In this document: in pieces, positions 32,484-40,860 of the stretch
Numbering within the stretch: the stretch's first letter is position 1
How the letters are laid out: each line of letters opens with the position of its first letter
Assembly: GCA_945888375.1 (NCBI GenBank)
Contig: CAMCZZ010000007.1
Location: forward strand, 64,689 to 128,688
Reading direction: 5' to 3'
DNA: 64,000 nucleotides
Source: Akkermansia muciniphila
GTDB taxonomy: Bacteria; Verrucomicrobiota; Verrucomicrobiia; Opitutales; Opitutaceae
Translations under genes and position numbers: made by a program
The notes under the pieces: model-generated
The model's database searches: none
Told to the model about the DNA's origin: nothing
What the model saw: the letters and a program-made list of their open reading frames with translations, nothing else

Positions 32484-34490
32484 ATGGATTTACCCCTTGG
32501 TTTCAGGAAGGCGTGGCGTGTTGTTCTGGTGCTCCTAGCCGGGGCTGCGGCAGGAACCGGTCCCGGCGCGGCGGCGGCCGATACTCTGCGCAGTCCCGAC
32601 AGACGGGTGGCGCTGCAGTTTTCTTTAAGTAAGGGGGGCGAGCCCGTTTACCGGTTAAAAATAGACGGCGAGGAAGTGCTGTCCGAGTCGCGACTCGGCT
32701 TGGTGGCGGGCGATGCCGATTTTAGCCGTGGCTTGAAGCTGGTCGGGCGCTCGGACGTCGAGCGGGTAAATGAAGTCTATGAACTCGCGACGGCCAAGCG
32801 CCGGCTGAATACCTATGAGGCAAGGCGGCGCACCTACCGGTTGGCGACGGCTGCCGGTCAGCGGATGGATGTGGTGTTTCAGGTATCCAACGACGGCATC
32901 GCCTTCCGGCATGTGTTTCCGGAGACGGGGACGGAAGAGCGGGTGATTCTTGAAGAGGCGACGTCTTTTCGCCTGCCGGCCGGAGCGCGCGCCTGGTTGC
33001 AGCCGATGTCGGCCGCCAAGACCGGTTGGTCGCGGACCAATCCCTCCTACGAGGAGTATTACGAGAGCGATATTCCGGCAGGCACTCCTTCCAAGCTGGG
33101 GGCCGGCTGGGTCTTTCCCGCGCTTTTTAAAACCGGGGGGCGCTGGGTGGTGCTTTCCGAGGCGGACGTGGGGCGCGGCTACTGTGCGTCGCGCCTTCGC
33201 CATGAGGCAACGGACGGAGAGTATCGTATCGGGTTTCCGGATGCACGAGAGACGATCGGGTCCCAGCCGGTCGGGCCGCGCTTCGCCACGCCCTACGCCA
33301 TGCCTTGGCGGGTGGTGGCGGCGGGCAGTCTGCGCACGGTCGTGGAATCCACGCTCGGGACGGATGTGGCCGGCCCGGCGGCGGCAGGCGCTTTTGTGCC
33401 GGCATCGGGTCTGGCGGCCTGGAGCTGGCCCAAACGCGGCGATGCCCAGACCACGTTTCCCGTGCAGAAAGACTTTATCGATTACGCAGCTTCCATGGGC
33501 TGGCCCTACTGCCTGATCGATGCCCTCTGGGACACCCAGATCGGCGAGGACAAGCTACGGGAACTGGTCGCTTATGGGCGGGCCCGGAAGGTCGGTGTGC
33601 TCGTCTGGTATAACTCCAATGGCGACTGGAACGACGCGTTTCAGACACCCAAGAACCGCCTGCTTACCCGCGAGGCGATGCGGTCCGAGTTCGCCAAGCT
33701 GCGCGACCTGGGGGTGCAGGGCGTAAAGGTCGATTTCTTCGGGGGAGACGGGCGGGCTTTTGTTGACCTCTATCACGATCTCATGACCGAGGGCGCGGTG
33801 GCCGGCCTGGCCATGAATTTTCATGGTGCGACGCTGCCGCGGGGCTGGGGGCGGACCTACCCCAACTTGCTGACCGCCGAGGCGGTGAGGGGCTACGAAT
33901 TCATCACTTTCGAGCAGGCCGGTGCCGATCGCGCACCGGGTCATGTCGCAATGCTGCCGTTTGCCCGTAATATTTTTGACCCCATGGACTTCACGCCTTT
34001 CTGCGTCGATGGTCCGCGCAAGATCAAACGGCGCACCAGCCCGGGTTTTGAGCTGGCGACCACGGTGGTTTTGACCTCGGGCATCCAGCATATCGTGGAG
34101 ACTCCGGACGGTCTCGCGAAGCAACCGGAATACGTGCGCGACTTCCTCCGCCGGGTCCCGGCGACCTGGGAGGAGACGCGGTTTCTGGCCGGCGAGCCGG
34201 GCAAGCTGGTGGTTTTCGGCCGGCTGGGTGCGGACGGGATTTGGCGCGTCGCGGGGATCAATGGCGAGGCCGTGCGGAAGACGGTTGAGGTCGATCTCTC
34301 TGCCCTTGTCGCGCCCGGCCGTCGTCGGGCCAAGCCCGAGCGCACGACAAACTATGCCCTGATCACCGATGCTGCCGAGGGTGGTTGGGCGCGCCGAGAG
34401 GGGCAACTGGAGGGCGAGACTCGTGTTTTGCGGATCGAATTGCTCCCGGCGGGCGGCTTCGTGGCGGAAGTGACGAAGCCCGCGCCGTAA
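32484..34490 (+). CDS. Glycoside hydrolase family 97 (alpha-galactosidase/glucosidase type), exported
   Basis: A 668-residue protein from ATG 32484, with a signal peptide (about 1-33, cleavage near AAAADT). The N-terminal super-sandwich (about 35-270) begins LRSPDRRVALQFSL, typical of GH97. The (beta/alpha)8 barrel (about 280-560) has WPYCLIDALWDTQIGEDKL, LVWYNSNGDW and GVKVDFFGGDG, and a C-terminal sandwich follows. An Asp in KVDFF is where retaining GH97 enzymes carry their nucleophile, so an alpha-galactosidase-like retaining activity is more likely than inverting SusB-type; this is inference. The protein probably acts in the periplasm on plant or algal oligosaccharides. Confidence 0.9.
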   Translation: MDLPLGFRKAWRVVLVLLAGAAAGTGPGAAAADTLRSPDRRVALQFSLSKGGEPVYRLKIDGEEVLSESRLGLVAGDADFSRGLKLVGRSDVERVNEVYELATAKRRLNTYEARRRTYRLATAAGQRMDVVFQVSNDGIAFRHVFPETGTEERVILEEATSFRLPAGARAWLQPMSAAKTGWSRTNPSYEEYYESDIPAGTPSKLGAGWVFPALFKTGGRWVVLSEADVGRGYCASRLRHEATDGEYRIGFPDARETIGSQPVGPRFATPYAMPWRVVAAGSLRTVVESTLGTDVAGPAAAGAFVPASGLAAWSWPKRGDAQTTFPVQKDFIDYAASMGWPYCLIDALWDTQIGEDKLRELVAYGRARKVGVLVWYNSNGDWNDAFQTPKNRLLTREAMRSEFAKLRDLGVQGVKVDFFGGDGRAFVDLYHDLMTEGAVAGLAMNFHGATLPRGWGRTYPNLLTAEAVRGYEFITFEQAGADRAPGHVAMLPFARNIFDPMDFTPFCVDGPRKIKRRTSPGFELATTVVLTSGIQHIVETPDGLAKQPEYVRDFLRRVPATWEETRFLAGEPGKLVVFGRLGADGIWRVAGINGEAVRKTVEVDLSALVAPGRRRAKPERTTNYALITDAAEGGWARREGQLEGETRVLRIELLPAGGFVAEVTKPAP

Positions 34491-34583
34491 AGTCATTCGT
34501 CGGCGTGGTGGTTTTCCAGTTGTCTTTATATTCGGGACGGGCGTGTCTTGGTTTCGTTCCGCAACAAGCACCCAGAATTATTG

Positions 34584-35261
34584 ATGGCCCTCTCAGCACC
34601 CTTCGGCGGTGGCGCTCGTCGCCCCGGTCAACCGTATCCCCGTCGTAACAACGACCCTTTTGCGCACATCAAGCGCAATGACAAGATCCGCGTCCCTGAG
34701 ATCCGGGTCATCTCCCCCGAAGGCAAGCAACTGGGTATCCTGCCCACTGAGCGTGCGCTGGCCTTGGCGCGGCAGTTTAACCTCGATCTCGTCGAGATGT
34801 CGGCCAACGCGGTGCCACCGGTGTGCCGCATCATGGACTTCGGCAAATACATTTACGAAGAGCAGAAGAAGACCAGCCACGTTAAATCCACCGCGAGCCG
34901 GTTGAAGGAGATCGAGTTTACTCCGCGCATCGAGAACAACGACTTCCTGACCAAGGTCCGCCACGCCGAGGAGTTTCTCGACCACGGCTCGAAGGTGAAA
35001 CTCCGCCTCAAGTTTCGCGGTCGCGAGATGGCTCACACCGAGATCGGCTTCCAAGTCATCAAGCGGGCGCTTGAGGAACTCGCAGGCATGGGCCACGCCG
35101 ATTCCGAGCCCAAGCTCATGGGCAAGCAGATCAACGTCATGCTCACGCCGCACCCGACCAACAAGCGGAAGCGCAAATACGCGATGCACGCTGACGAGCA
35201 GGCGGTGGACGACACCGGCAAGGGCGATCACGACGAAGACGACGGCGACGAGCAAAAGTAG
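34584..35261 (+). CDS. infC: Translation initiation factor IF-3 with acidic tail
   Basis: IF-3 binds the 30S subunit and checks the start codon. The N-terminal domain contains NDKIRVPEIRVISPEGKQLG and the linker region PVCRIMDFGKYIYEEQKK; the C-terminal domain carries KVKLRLKFRGREMAH. The 225-residue form from ATG 34584 has an N-terminal extension of about 28 residues and an acidic C-terminal tail rich in Asp and Glu. TTG 34581 is an alternative start. The usual rpmI and rplT genes do not follow; an amidase gene does. Confidence 0.95.
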   Translation: MALSAPFGGGARRPGQPYPRRNNDPFAHIKRNDKIRVPEIRVISPEGKQLGILPTERALALARQFNLDLVEMSANAVPPVCRIMDFGKYIYEEQKKTSHVKSTASRLKEIEFTPRIENNDFLTKVRHAEEFLDHGSKVKLRLKFRGREMAHTEIGFQVIKRALEELAGMGHADSEPKLMGKQINVMLTPHPTNKRKRKYAMHADEQAVDDTGKGDHDEDDGDEQK

Positions 35262-35309
35262 GCCCGGCCTGCGTTCCGCGAGCGAGTAAACGTCCGCGCC
35301 AAGCTTCCC

Positions 35310-36377
35310 GTGCCCTTCTTTGGTTTTACTCCCCGCCTGCCCCGGGCCTCTCTGGCCGCGCTTTTGTTGCTGGCGCTGGTCTCCGGTCCGTCCGCTGGCA
35401 ACCTGTGCGCAGCCGGTGCGGGCAACGTGCGGCAATCCGTCGCCCGCGCCCCCGCGACCGTAAAATTACGCGGCATCAGTTACACCGATGCGAGGGCGCC
35501 GTTTGTCCAGTTCGGCTACAAAGCGAGTTACCAGGCGGCGTCCGGTGTGCTCACGCTCCGTTCGGGTGCGAGCGAGGTCGTGCTCACGGTGGGCTCGCGC
35601 GAGGCGAAATTAAACGGTCTGCGTCTCTTTCTCGGCGAACCGGTGGAGGTTTATAAAGGCACTCCGGTAGTCACCACCATAGACCTGGAGCGTTTTCTTT
35701 TACCGATTGTCCGGCCGTCGCGGCTCGGTCGAAAAGCGGTTCGCACGATCGTGATCGACGCCGGTCACGGGGGCAACGACTCGGGGACCCGCCATATCAA
35801 GCGCAAGCTCAACGAAAAAACCTTCACGCTCGATGTCGCCAAGCGCTTGCAGGCCATGCTCGCGGGCGGGCCCTGGAAGGTGCGCATGACCCGCACCGAC
35901 GATCGTTTCATCGAGCTATCCGACCGCGCCGAGTTCGCCAACAACGCCAAGGCCGATCTCTTCATCAGCATCCACTTCAACGCGGTTGCCGCCGGTTCGG
36001 ACGTGCGCGGGACCGAGACCTACGTGCTGACTCCGCAGTTCCAGCGCTCCACCTCCTCGGCCAAAGCCGGCCCGGAGGACAAGGTCGCCTACCCCGGCAA
36101 CCGGCACGACGCGCGCAGCGCGATCCTCGGTTATCACATGCACCGCCAACTCCTGGCCAAGCTGAAGTCCGAGGACCGTGGCTACAAACGGGCCCGCTTC
36201 GCGGTGCTTCGCCTCGTCGATAGTCCGGGCGTGCTGGTCGAGGCCGGCTACCTCTCGAACGACACCGAAGCCGCCAAGATTGCCAATGCCGGCTATCGCG
36301 GGGACATCGCGGAGGCGCTTTTCGCCGCGATTCAGGCCTATGACGCCAGCGTCGGGGCCCCTACCAAGGCGCCGTAA
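35310..36377 (+). CDS. N-acetylmuramoyl-L-alanine amidase (Amidase_3)
   Basis: A 355-residue exported cell-wall hydrolase that cuts the amide bond between MurNAc and L-Ala. It starts at GTG 35310 with a hydrophobic signal sequence (about 12-30). After a small N-terminal region (about 50-135) comes the Amidase_3 domain: IVIDAGHGGNDSGT with the first zinc His, ISIHFNA with the second, and VLVEAGYLSN with the catalytic Glu. It probably takes part in daughter-cell separation. The gene lies 48 bases after infC and 54 bases before cysC. Confidence 0.92.
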   Translation: MPFFGFTPRLPRASLAALLLLALVSGPSAGNLCAAGAGNVRQSVARAPATVKLRGISYTDARAPFVQFGYKASYQAASGVLTLRSGASEVVLTVGSREAKLNGLRLFLGEPVEVYKGTPVVTTIDLERFLLPIVRPSRLGRKAVRTIVIDAGHGGNDSGTRHIKRKLNEKTFTLDVAKRLQAMLAGGPWKVRMTRTDDRFIELSDRAEFANNAKADLFISIHFNAVAAGSDVRGTETYVLTPQFQRSTSSAKAGPEDKVAYPGNRHDARSAILGYHMHRQLLAKLKSEDRGYKRARFAVLRLVDSPGVLVEAGYLSNDTEAAKIANAGYRGDIAEALFAAIQAYDASVGAPTKAP

Positions 36378-36431
36378 CGCCTCGCGCCGTCCGAATGTTG
36401 TGAGTTTGCGCTTGGCCTTCGGTTAAATCCT

Positions 36432-37070
36432 ATGCAAGTTGACCAACTTACTCAACAAATGAGCAGTGCCGAGAATCTCCATCCCATCTTTGACCGCGTC
36501 CTGCCGCGAGCGGAGAAGGAGGCTCGGCTGGGACAACGCGGCCGGGTGATTTGGCTCTTTGGGCTATCCGGGTCGGGTAAAAGCACCCTGGCCATCGCGC
36601 TGGAACGGCGTCTGCACGCCGAGGGGTTTGCCACGCAACTGCTGGACGGGGACAACGTCCGCACGGGCCTTAATCGCGGGCTGGGTTTTTCCGAGGCGGA
36701 TCGCACGGAAAACATCCGGCGTATAGCCGAGGTGGCCAAGCTCCACGCCCAGGCCGGCTTGGTGACGCTCTGCTCCTTCATCACTCCGCTACGGGCGCAG
36801 CGGGCGCTGGCGCGCGAGATCCTCGGGGCGGACGATTTGCTCCCGGTTTACGTCAAGGCGGACTTCGCGACCTGCGCCCGGCGCGACCCCAAGGGACTTT
36901 ATGCCAAGGCGGCTGCCGGCGGGGTGGGGCAGTTCACGGGCAAAGATTCGGCTTTCGAGGAGCCCGGTGAGCACGAAGCGAACACCCTAGTGATCGACAC
37001 CGAGGCGGCTGCCCCCGAGGCCTGCTTGGCGCTGCTCCATGCGGCGGTTTCTCCCCGCATCCAACTGTAG
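36432..37070 (+). CDS. cysC: Adenylyl-sulfate kinase
   Basis: CysC phosphorylates adenosine 5'-phosphosulfate to PAPS. The P-loop GLSGSGKST, LLDGDNVRTGLNRGLGFS, and ENIRRIAEVAKL, all typical of APS kinase, are present in a 212-residue protein. It opens the cysC-cysD-cysN cluster for sulfate activation; cysD starts 42 bases downstream. Confidence 0.95.
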   Translation: MQVDQLTQQMSSAENLHPIFDRVLPRAEKEARLGQRGRVIWLFGLSGSGKSTLAIALERRLHAEGFATQLLDGDNVRTGLNRGLGFSEADRTENIRRIAEVAKLHAQAGLVTLCSFITPLRAQRALAREILGADDLLPVYVKADFATCARRDPKGLYAKAAAGGVGQFTGKDSAFEEPGEHEANTLVIDTEAAAPEACLALLHAAVSPRIQL

Positions 37071-37112
37071 GCTATTAATTTCCGCTTTTTCGTTTTCCAC
37101 TTTTTCCGCCCA

Positions 37113-38018
37113 ATGTCCTCCTATAATCTAACCCACTTGGCCCAGCTCGAACACGAGGCGATCTTTGTCTTGCGCGAGGTGGCTGCACAGTTCGAGCGCC
37201 CGGCGCTGCTGTTTTCCGGCGGTAAGGATTCAATCGTGATGGCCCGACTCGCGCAAAAGGCCTTTGCCCCTGCGCGTATCCCATTCCCGCTCGTCCACGT
37301 TGATACCGGCCACAACTTCGCCGAGACCATCGAGTATCGCGACTGGTTTGCGGCCGAGATCGGGGCTCGCCTGGTTGTCCGTCTCGTCGAGGATTCGATC
37401 AAGGCCGGGCGCTGCCAAGAGGAGAAGGGCCTGAACCCGTCGCGCAACGGTCTTCAGACCGTCACGCTGCTCGATACCATCGAGGAGTTTAAATTCGACG
37501 CCTGCCTCGGTGGGGCCCGCCGCGACGAGGAAAAGGCCCGCGCCAAGGAGCGTTTCTTTTCCCACCGCGACGAGTTCGGCCAGTGGGATCCGAAGAACCA
37601 GCGTCCGGAGCTGTGGAATCTCTTCAACGGCCGGAAAAACCAGGGCGAACACTTCCGCGTTTTCCCGCTCTCCAACTGGACCGAGATGGATGTCTGGCAA
37701 TACATCGCCCGGGAAAATCTCCGCATCCCGAGCATTTATTTTAGCCACTCCCGCCGGGTCGTTAACCGCAACGGCGTGCTCCTCGCCGAGTCGCCCTACA
37801 TCACCCTGCTGGAGGGGGAATGCTACGAGGAGCGCATTGTGCGCTACCGCACGGTCGGCGACAGCACCTGCACCGGCGCGGTCGAGTCGCCCGCCGCGAC
37901 CCTCGGCGAGGTCATCCAGGAGGTCGCCTCGGCCCGGGTGACCGAGCGCGGCACCCGCGCCGACGACAAACGTTCCGAGAGCGCCATGGAGGACCGGAAG
38001 AAGGCGGGTTATTTTTAA
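37113..38018 (+). CDS. cysD: Sulfate adenylyltransferase subunit 2
   Basis: CysD with the GTPase CysN makes adenosine 5'-phosphosulfate from sulfate and ATP. The PP-loop LLFSGGKDSIVM, the PFPLVHVDTGHNF segment and the C-terminal ending DRKKAGYF are family hallmarks; the length of 301 is normal. The last codons form the left arm of a perfect 20-bp inverted repeat that continues past the stop. A four-helix-bundle gene separates it from cysN. Confidence 0.96.
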   Translation: MSSYNLTHLAQLEHEAIFVLREVAAQFERPALLFSGGKDSIVMARLAQKAFAPARIPFPLVHVDTGHNFAETIEYRDWFAAEIGARLVVRLVEDSIKAGRCQEEKGLNPSRNGLQTVTLLDTIEEFKFDACLGGARRDEEKARAKERFFSHRDEFGQWDPKNQRPELWNLFNGRKNQGEHFRVFPLSNWTEMDVWQYIARENLRIPSIYFSHSRRVVNRNGVLLAESPYITLLEGECYEERIVRYRTVGDSTCTGAVESPAATLGEVIQEVASARVTERGTRADDKRSESAMEDRKKAGYF

Positions 38019-38035
38019 CCCGCCTTCTTCCGGTC
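37992..38035 (+). terminator. Perfect 20-bp inverted repeat over the cysD stop codon
   Basis: The left arm 37992-38011 and the right arm 38016-38035 are perfect reverse complements with a four-base T loop. The left arm lies inside cysD and encodes its conserved C-terminus; the TAA stop is in the right arm. The stem is strong but no T-run follows, so it may act as a 3' stability or attenuating hairpin rather than a full terminator, since cysN lies downstream. Confidence 0.8.
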
Positions 38036-38076
38036 GGTCGAAGGTCGGAAGGTCCAACGGCGAAAGGCACCACAAC

Positions 38077-38436
38077 ATGTCCAAGGCGGAACGTTTCGAG
38101 GATTTGCGCATCTGGCAGGAGGCCCGCGCGCTGGTGCGCTCCGTCCGAGCAGCCACCCGGGACGTGCGCGACTTCGACTTTCGCGACCAGTTCCGCTCCG
38201 CCGCCCTTTCGATCATGAACAACATCGCCGAGGGATTCGAGCGCCGCACCGACGCCGACTTCGCCCATTTCCTCGATATGGCCAAGGGCTCCGCCGGCGA
38301 GGTTCGCAGCATGACTTACGTCGCGGAGGACGACGCCATTTTCACCGCCGAACTCGCCCAAAGGTTTCGGGACGAGTGCATCCGCCTCTCCGGGGGCATC
38401 GCCACCCTCGCCGCCTATCTTCGCAAACAAACATAA
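38077..38436 (+). CDS. Four-helix-bundle protein (23S rRNA intervening-sequence protein family)
   Basis: A 119-residue helical protein with FEDLRIWQEARALV at the N-terminus and FRSAALSIMNNIAEGFER in the middle, both typical of the S23/IVP family (PF05635). These proteins were first seen encoded in intervening sequences of 23S rRNA genes; their biochemical role is unknown. Here it sits between cysD and cysN on the same strand, with inverted CCTTCGAC/GTCGAAGG motifs flanking the segment, suggesting insertion into an existing operon. Confidence 0.9.
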   Translation: MSKAERFEDLRIWQEARALVRSVRAATRDVRDFDFRDQFRSAALSIMNNIAEGFERRTDADFAHFLDMAKGSAGEVRSMTYVAEDDAIFTAELAQRFRDECIRLSGGIATLAAYLRKQT

Positions 38437-38482
38437 CCCGTCCCCCTTGCGCGGCCCCAGCCTCGCCGCACCCGACCTTCGC

Positions 38483-38520
38483 CCTTCGACTTTAGACCTT
38501 CGACTTTAGACCTTCGACTT
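38483..38520 (+). repeat. 14-bp tandem repeat upstream of cysN
   Basis: CCTTCGACTTTAGA occurs at 38483-38496 and 38497-38510, with a third partial unit to 38520, eight bases before the cysN start. The inverse of the CCTTCGAC core occurs once at 38037-38044, on the other side of the four-helix-bundle gene. Confidence 0.8.
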
Positions 38521-38527
38521 CCTCACC

Positions 38528-39880
38528 ATGTCCTCCTCCGCCGCTCCCGCCCACGTTCATACCGACGAGCACTACCTCTCCATGGATCTCCTGCGCTTCA
38601 CCACCGCCGGTTCGGTGGATGACGGCAAGTCCACCCTCATCGGCCGTCTGCTCTACGACTCCAAGGCCATCTTTGAGGACACCCTCGAAAACCTCGAGCG
38701 CGTCACCGAGCAGCGCGGCGAGGAGAATCTCAATCTCGCCCTCCTCACCGACGGCCTGCGGGCCGAGCGGGAGCAGGGCATCACCATTGACGTCGCCTAC
38801 CGCTACTTCGCCACCCCCCGGCGGAAGTTCATCATCGCCGACACTCCCGGCCACATCCAATACACCCGCAACATGGTGACGGGCGCCTCGACCGCCAATC
38901 TCGCCATCATCCTGATCGACGCGCGCAAGGGCGTGATTGAGCAGACCTGCCGCCACTCCTTCATCGCTTCCCTCCTCGGCATCCCGCACGTCGTGGTGGC
39001 GGTCAACAAGATGGACCTGGTCGATTTCTCCGAGGCGCGCTTCAACGAGATCGTCGCGCAATACTCCGAGTTCGCCTCCCGCCTGAGCATCCCGGACATC
39101 AAGTTCATCCCCATCTCCGCCCTGCACGGCGACAACGTGGTGGAGAAATCGGCCCGCACCCCGTGGTATCAGGGCGGCGCCCTGCTCTACACCCTCGAAA
39201 CCGTTTACATCGGTAGCGACCTCAACCACGTCGATCCGCGCTTCTCGGTCCAGACCGTGATCCGGCCCAACAACGACGCGCACCACGATTTCCGGGGCTT
39301 CGCCGGCCGCGTCGCGGGCGGGGTCTTCAAGCCCGGCGACGAGATCGTCTCGCTGCCCTCCGGCCTGCCCGCCGTGATCAAGTCCCTCCACGGCCCCGAA
39401 GGCGAACTCGCCGAGGCCTTCGCGCCGATGTCCGTCGTGATGACCCTCGACCGCGAGATCGACAGTTCGCGCGGCGACCTCTTCGCCAAGGCCCACAACC
39501 AGCCCGCCGTCACCCAGGACGTCGAGGCGATGGTCTGCTGGTTCTCCCCGGCCAAGCTGAATCCGGCCGGCAAATACATCCTGCGCCACGCCACCCGCGA
39601 GACCAAGTGCGCGGTTAAGGCGGTCCGCTACAAGGTCGATATCAACACCCTACGCAAACAGACCGACGACGTGGCGATCGGCATGAACGATATCGGCCGC
39701 GTGTTCCTGCGCACCGCCGTGCCGCTGATGACGGATCCTTATAAACGCAACCGCACGACGGGCAGCTTCATCCTCATCGACGAGTTTACCAACGCCACCG
39801 TCGGCGCCGGCATGATCCTCTGGCTGGAACCCGCCGAGCGGTCCGCCGCCGGCCAGTTTGCCGACATGGGCGGGCTTTGA
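38528..39880 (+). CDS. cysN: Sulfate adenylyltransferase subunit 1 (GTPase)
   Basis: CysN is the EF-Tu-like GTPase partner of CysD. The G1 motif GSVDDGKST, the G3 motif DTPGH and the G4 motif NKMD are intact in a 450-residue protein; two beta-barrel domains follow. There is no fused CysC domain, in line with the separate cysC gene upstream. The start follows the tandem repeat and a CCTCACC leader. Confidence 0.95.
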   Translation: MSSSAAPAHVHTDEHYLSMDLLRFTTAGSVDDGKSTLIGRLLYDSKAIFEDTLENLERVTEQRGEENLNLALLTDGLRAEREQGITIDVAYRYFATPRRKFIIADTPGHIQYTRNMVTGASTANLAIILIDARKGVIEQTCRHSFIASLLGIPHVVVAVNKMDLVDFSEARFNEIVAQYSEFASRLSIPDIKFIPISALHGDNVVEKSARTPWYQGGALLYTLETVYIGSDLNHVDPRFSVQTVIRPNNDAHHDFRGFAGRVAGGVFKPGDEIVSLPSGLPAVIKSLHGPEGELAEAFAPMSVVMTLDREIDSSRGDLFAKAHNQPAVTQDVEAMVCWFSPAKLNPAGKYILRHATRETKCAVKAVRYKVDINTLRKQTDDVAIGMNDIGRVFLRTAVPLMTDPYKRNRTTGSFILIDEFTNATVGAGMILWLEPAERSAAGQFADMGGL

Positions 39881-39982
39881 ACCGGGGCTTCCGCCACTCG
39901 TTTTGGCGCCGCCGGCCGGTCCCGGTTTTCCTGCTGCTGGTTGAGCAGAATGCTGCCCAAGCAGCAGATCATCCCGAGTCGG

Positions 39983-40128
39983 GATCCTGCCGTTGCCCGG
40001 GTCGAAATGCTCTCCGGGTAGTGTGCGCCCTGAGGGCTCACTCACCGCTTCGCTCCGTCCTTCGCCCGGTCCGCGCCGAAATCGGCTCTCCCCTCGCGCC
40101 TCTGCTCTGTCGTCTAACGGAATGTTCC
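39983..40128 (-). repeat. Dispersed repeat family 2, copy c
   Basis: The minus strand shows the family order: GTTAGACGACAGAGCAGAGG, then CGCGGACCGGGCGAAGGACGG, GTGAGTGAGCCCTCAGGGCG, and CCCGGGCAACGGCAGGAT. It lacks the ACGTCGCCTCGCC block near the right end. It fills the gap between the convergent cysN and PEP-CTERM genes, ending 3 bases from the latter's stop. A palindrome ATCCCGA-G-TCGGGAT overlaps its end at 39971-39985. Confidence 0.72.
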
Positions 40129-40131
40129 AGC

Positions 40132-40860
40132 TCAGCCAACTCGGCGGAGGCGGAGGCTTGAAGCGGCCAGGGCGGCGAGGGCCGCCAGCGCTGCGCCCGC
40201 GGTCGGTTCCGGGATCTGGACGAAGGTTCCGGTGATAATGCCCGCGCCTATCGCGGTTGCGCTGGCACGCACGCTCCAGGAAACGGTCGGGATGTAGGTG
40301 AGCGGTTCCTCTGCGAGCGTGTAGTCGATCACCATCCAGCCGTAGAGGTCGGCGGCGTCGGGCGCGTTTACCACCCCGCCGCCGCCCAAGGCAGAGCGAT
40401 CGTCCCAGTAGGCGAAAAGGCTGGATTGGCCCTCCGTGTAAGGAAGTAGACAGGGCGGAGTCATGCCGTTGTTGGACGCCACCGGCTCGTGGGTGGCGAC
40501 ATAGGCGGCGTCGAAGACCACGCCGGGCGGCACCACGAACAATTTGTAGAGTTCGGCGATGAAGGCGCCGGTGATCTGAGTGGAGACTGTTCCGCTGGTT
40601 TCGTCGTGGATACTACTGAAGAAAAAGCCGCAGGCGCCGCCGCCCGCTGGGATGGATTTTGTCAGGGCGAGCAGTTCGGTGGCGCCGTCCGGATAGAGCG
40701 GAAAGGGGGAGAACGCTGCGTCCCCGACGATCACAGCCGCTGGGGTGAAGGCCGGCGCAAACAGAGCCAGGGCAAGGGCGAGGAGGCGGCGGGACACGGT
40801 CGGGGATTGGCGGGGCGGAGGCGGGGTGAAGCAGGGAAGGTCGTGGCGCCCGGCCCGCAT
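40132..40860 (-). CDS. PEP-CTERM sorting-signal protein
   Basis: A secreted protein with a C-terminal PEP-CTERM tail: IPEPTAGAALAALAALAA, a hydrophobic run, then an Arg-rich end. Such tails are processed by exosortase and direct proteins to the surface or extracellular matrix. The N-terminal hydrophobic stretch RRLLALALALF is a signal peptide. The ATG at 40860 overlaps the rhomboid-like gene stop as TGATG, while a GTG at 40797 gives a more normal signal peptide beginning at VSRRLL; I keep the coupled ATG but the start is open. The mature region has no named domain. No exosortase gene is in the window. Confidence 0.75.
   Translation of the reverse strand: MRAGRHDLPCFTPPPPRQSPTVSRRLLALALALFAPAFTPAAVIVGDAAFSPFPLYPDGATELLALTKSIPAGGGACGFFFSSIHDETSGTVSTQITGAFIAELYKLFVVPPGVVFDAAYVATHEPVASNNGMTPPCLLPYTEGQSSLFAYWDDRSALGGGGVVNAPDAADLYGWMVIDYTLAEEPLTYIPTVSWSVRASATAIGAGIITGTFVQIPEPTAGAALAALAALAASSLRLRRVG

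Noticed and set aside
38077-38436. A rRNA intervening sequence
   Set aside because: The protein family is the same, but the flanks are cysD and cysN, with no rRNA sequence nearby.
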